Assembly: GCA_024516155.1 (NCBI GenBank)
Contig: JAJJXM010000015.1
Span: forward strand, 62,001 to 126,000
Reading direction: 5' to 3'
From: Pyronema omphalodes
Lineage: Eukaryota; Ascomycota; Pezizomycetes; Pezizales; Pyronemataceae
DNA length: 64,000 nt
The notes beneath the pieces are model-generated. The model was not told the DNA's origin, made no database searches, and worked only from the letters and a program-made list of their open reading frames with translations. How positions within the stretch are numbered: the stretch's first letter is position 1; every line of letters begins with the position of its first letter. The position numbers and the translations under genes were made by a program. Shown here one piece after another: positions 60,894 to 64,000 of the stretch.

Positions 60894-63104
60894 CTCGACA
60901 GGTCTACTGGGTTCTGCTCATTAGGCTTGCTAAGTCTGCCAAGGGTGGCGCGGTTGGTGTTGAGGGCAACAGATGGCGTTTTTGCAATACGCGTAAAAGC
61001 AGAATTGGCGGTGTCTGGGTTTGACGCTGCCTTTCGGCTTTTAATTTTGATTTTATGATTTTATGATTTTTTATACCTGTCTGCATGGTTGGGGTTGATG
61101 TTCGGTTATGGAATTATGAGCGCATGCGTGGAGTACAATCATTCAATGAGCGTTATTTTGTAATAATACAATGGTTATTTGTAAATAAAATTTATCTGGA
61201 GCAGACACGAAGTCATGGCGCGATGTTTTTTTTCTAGAGCGGGAAATAATCACGGCTTTACCGGGAGTTCGAGTTCCAGATCCTTCGGCGGCACGATATC
61301 CGAGCCACGACGCGGGCCGATGTAGTGTAGCCGCCGAGAAACGCTATAGCTAGCCAAGCCATAGCCTATGGTCGTTGCCATTGCCATGCACCGCCATACA
61401 TGAGGTTGAAACGCCACGTTTTCGTCATGTAGTCAAGATATCAAAAAATGATTGTGTATATATGAAAAAAAGGAAAGCACACAGCATAGTAGGAGTTATA
61501 TGCATCCCCCCCTTCATTTTAAACTATAAAAGACAAAAATTTAAAAACCTATAGAGCTTAACACAACTGCCTAGAAATTTTTGGGTTTCTTTTTCGCAAA
61601 AGCCACCCATAACAAGTAACAAAAGAAACAAATAGTGTCATACAAGTATGTATATATTATTACTAATAAGGACATAGCTTCATAAGCGTTTGATGTTACT
61701 CAATGAAATAGGGGCCATGGTAGAACAAGATAGACAAATAATGTAAATTCCAAAAACCAGAACATGAAAATCGGGCCGCCACAGAGATTTGTGAGGATAT
61801 CGTTCATTGATACGTTGGTATGTAGTGGAAAACAATGTACTACTGGGAGCTACGGGAGGAACAACTAAAGGAGCTACATACCAGCAGGTCCACGGTGAGT
61901 AAAGTTTGGAGGGGGCGGGGGGCTAGCATTTGAGCAGTCATACGAGGTAGTAGATTATCCAGAAAACATGATTCTATGAGACCCAAATCACTTTTTAGAG
62001 GGATTTGAATAATACTGAGCAAGTAAGTACAGATTTTGTGATATTTCTGGCTATGAGGTATTGGTACAGATGGAATCAAAATAATCATGAGTATCAGGAA
62101 GTCAAGTCTCCCAGCTCTCGTAACATAAATAGTTTGAATTTTAGCTGCATTATCGTATCGCTGTTACACTACTGAAATGTTGCTTCAAATATAAGAACAA
62201 ATGCTGCATAATAACCGATTTCCCCGGAGCTTGGTCGCCTTCATTCTAATTACTCCGTCAACCAAACACATTACGATCATGAGTAAGTTCAAAGCCAATA
62301 GGTGGTGCTATACAGAATTACCGGAAATATCTGGCGCAAAGCTCCAGCACGGGGTGGAGAAACCTTTCAGGATTGATAATTTCGGGCGATCTGCTGATTA
62401 TATTACGGTGATCTTCAGTGGTTTAATGCTGCCACTTATTTCTTGATTGTAAGATGATAAATAAATACATGAAAAAAGCTTAAAAATGCAAAATAATTGT
62501 TTTTAAAATATGAGAAAGCCATAAACACATACAATGACTTAAATACATTTACTATGTTTAGAATGCCTGCAGATGAGTGTAAACGCGTTTTGAGGCTCTT
62601 GCGGAGATTTCCGGAGATTGCGAGCTTGCGGGCCGCGCCTGCACGTGCTCACGCTCAGACTTGAAAACTCACGTGCCCTGGAATTTCAATCTCTCCAAGC
62701 TGGCACAAGCTCGCACAAGCCTATCCAGTCACCACAGGTAAGTGTGGTTTAATCTCTTTGTTTGTTTCACGAGAATCCAACAAATGTTTCCGCCTCTGAA
62801 ATACACGACAGCACAGCCAAATTAAGGGTCTGTCTCACATCGCGTGATAGGCAGCGCCACAAAGCGCTAACTTCCATAGTTCGCGGAAGAACGACCGGCT
62901 AGATGCCGTTCTGTCTAACTTGAATTACCTTTGCTGCCGTCTGTCAGCCGAAGGAAGAATCTTCTGATCTTCTGGATCTTCTCCCGTCGGAAACACGCGT
63001 AAGATTTTCGTTCTTACGCACACAACTCTTCGCTGCCCCTGAGATCTTCCGTGCGAACAATTCACTTTCAACTCGCTCACCATCCCTCACAACGTCGACA
63101 CAAA
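60894..63104. other. intergenic, weak candidate only
   Basis: A frame at 62201-62446 (81 codons, ATG start, internal MSKFKANRWCYTELPE) could be a gene fragment; ATGAGTAAGT at 62279 is also a possible splice donor context. Otherwise AT-rich flanks. The last ~110 bases before 63105 are C/T/A-rich and look like a leader. Confidence 0.45.
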
Positions 63105-63740
63105 ATGCAATTAATCGGCTCCGGGTTGGATACTGCAAATCTCTACCATGCTCTTCGACTTCGCGTAAAGCTTGAGAGTCTCAAGTATACGGATTTCCCT
63201 CGTACGCCATTGAAGACATACTTTAGCGAACTTCTCCGAATACGGTCCGAATTTCTCAAGATGAAAGCTCCTATAGACGATTTGGATTTCAGAATACACA
63301 TCTACCGTACGATTGTCAATCTTAGGGAGCCGGCATTCAGATGGTGGATCGAGGAGAAATGGTTGGAGCAACAGTCACTTGGGGATTTCATACAAAGCTG
63401 TTTAGATCAAGAGGCGGTCTACTGGCTTGGTGAATACGACGGCCAGGGTTATCGCGCGAACCCTAATCAACCTATTGAGATGCATTTCAGCAAACTATTT
63501 CTTTTTCGAGAAAGGCTGAAAGGAACGATATACGAAAGTTATGTTAGGAAAAACATGAAGGAGAACGTCTTCCGAGCGGGCTTGGAGAGGCTGGAAACCG
63601 AGGTGGGAAAGGTATTGCTGCTGGCATCATACCGATCAGAACATACCACGGCGGACGATATCGTGAGGGATTACTGGACTATTGCGGATATCGAAAGGGA
63701 TGACGCAGCTAATCTCAAGCGTTATTCATGTCGGGTGTAA
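63105..63740 (+). CDS. hypothetical protein with gag-like helical region (211 aa)
   Basis: The ATG at 63105 (CACAAAATGC) is the first in-frame ATG after a pyrimidine-rich leader; the frame is open 18 codons further upstream but only from a GTG. The protein is helical, charged and aromatic, with no signal peptide or membrane span. Residues about 34-110 (TPLKTYFSELLRIRSEFLKM, PIDDLDFRIHIYRTI, EPAFRWW, SLGDFIQSCLDQEAVYW) have the order of Ty1/copia gag-like (UBN2-type) regions: an arm of two helices, a 'P-I-x-D-x-D' turn and an 'F' helix. A second, weaker set follows at about 139-205 (QPIEMHFSKLFLFRERLKG, VFRAGLERLE, TTADDIVRDYW). No zinc knuckle, protease or reverse transcriptase follows in the window. 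A domesticated or truncated gag is possible; homology was not tested. Confidence 0.55.
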   Translation: MQLIGSGLDTANLYHALRLRVKLESLKYTDFPRTPLKTYFSELLRIRSEFLKMKAPIDDLDFRIHIYRTIVNLREPAFRWWIEEKWLEQQSLGDFIQSCLDQEAVYWLGEYDGQGYRANPNQPIEMHFSKLFLFRERLKGTIYESYVRKNMKENVFRAGLERLETEVGKVLLLASYRSEHTTADDIVRDYWTIADIERDDAANLKRYSCRV

Positions 63741-64000
63741 AAGTTTGCTTTTGTAATGCATTTAAAGGGGCATATGAGGGGCATATCATGTAATGGTAAT
63801 AGACAAAATAATGTTAATGGATATAATTTTTACGCACGCGTGCTGGGACACGCGTGCGAACTGTCATGAAAAAATTGGTCCCATATGACGACAATGCTTC
63901 ATTCGTGAATTTTTGCATTACGGAATTCAAATATCGCTGTTAAACTTGTCTGTTTTCTTTCTTAAGCCCTAATACGCAGGATGGAACCTGTAGGATACGG
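63741..64000. other. 3' flank of the gag-like gene
   Basis: Contains a repeated GGGGCATAT word (about 63767 and 63779) and the perfect hairpin at 63833-63858. No gene is seen before the window ends. Confidence 0.55.
63833..63858. repeat. perfect hairpin, 10-bp GC-rich arms, 6-nt loop
   Basis: Arms CGCACGCGTG (63833-63842) and CACGCGTGCG (63849-63858), loop CTGGGA, 92 bases after the stop of the gag-like gene. Each arm contains ACGCGT, the MluI cell-cycle box (MCB) core known from yeast. Confidence 0.75.

Overview
The window looks like a gene-poor stretch of a filamentous ascomycete chromosome (Pezizomycotina). The evidence is short introns with GTRAGT-type donors, CTAAY branch sites and YAG acceptors, CT/CA-rich leaders ahead of start codons, one protein of the fungal Scn1 (Cut9-interacting) TatD type, a Thr/Ser-rich single-pass wall or membrane protein, and a fungal-type multi-span membrane protein. 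I see no bacterial operons, rRNA or convincing tRNA. Placement below subphylum is not possible by eye. A leotiomycete would fit, but that is only a guess.

Layout. 1-1812 carries the intact TatD/Scn1-like hydrolase gene on the + strand. About 1.8-26 kb is almost empty: intergenic DNA, decayed repeats, microsatellites and a few weak ORFs. At 26.1-26.8 kb a small two-exon gene for a 63-residue Cys-rich protein follows a 436-nt stretch without a single ATG. 27-31 kb is low-complexity DNA with poly-G, T-rich and purine-rich blocks. 31-44.8 kb is again without a convincing gene but holds several minisatellites. From 44.8 kb the density rises. There is a 513-aa Thr/Ser-rich single-pass membrane protein (-), a small predicted tail-anchored protein (-), a 2-oxoglutarate/Fe(II) prolyl-4-hydroxylase-like oxygenase with one intron (-), a two-exon seven-span membrane protein (+), a 366-bp TA-flanked inverted-repeat element (pogo/Tc1-like MITE) with a second inverted repeat nested inside it, a 138-aa basic protein (+), and a 211-aa protein (+) with a gag-like helical region that may be duplicated.

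The genes form no evident pathway or cluster. The oxygenase and the seven-span protein are divergently arranged across about 1.4 kb and could share a control region, but nothing in the sequence proves it. The most unusual parts are the nested MITE with many subterminal 12-mer repeats, the ATG-free leader of the small Cys-rich gene, a recurring 12-bp palindrome, and three perfect hairpins that all have 10-bp arms and 6-nt loops. Base composition, codon statistics and homology were not computed. Family calls come from motifs read by eye.
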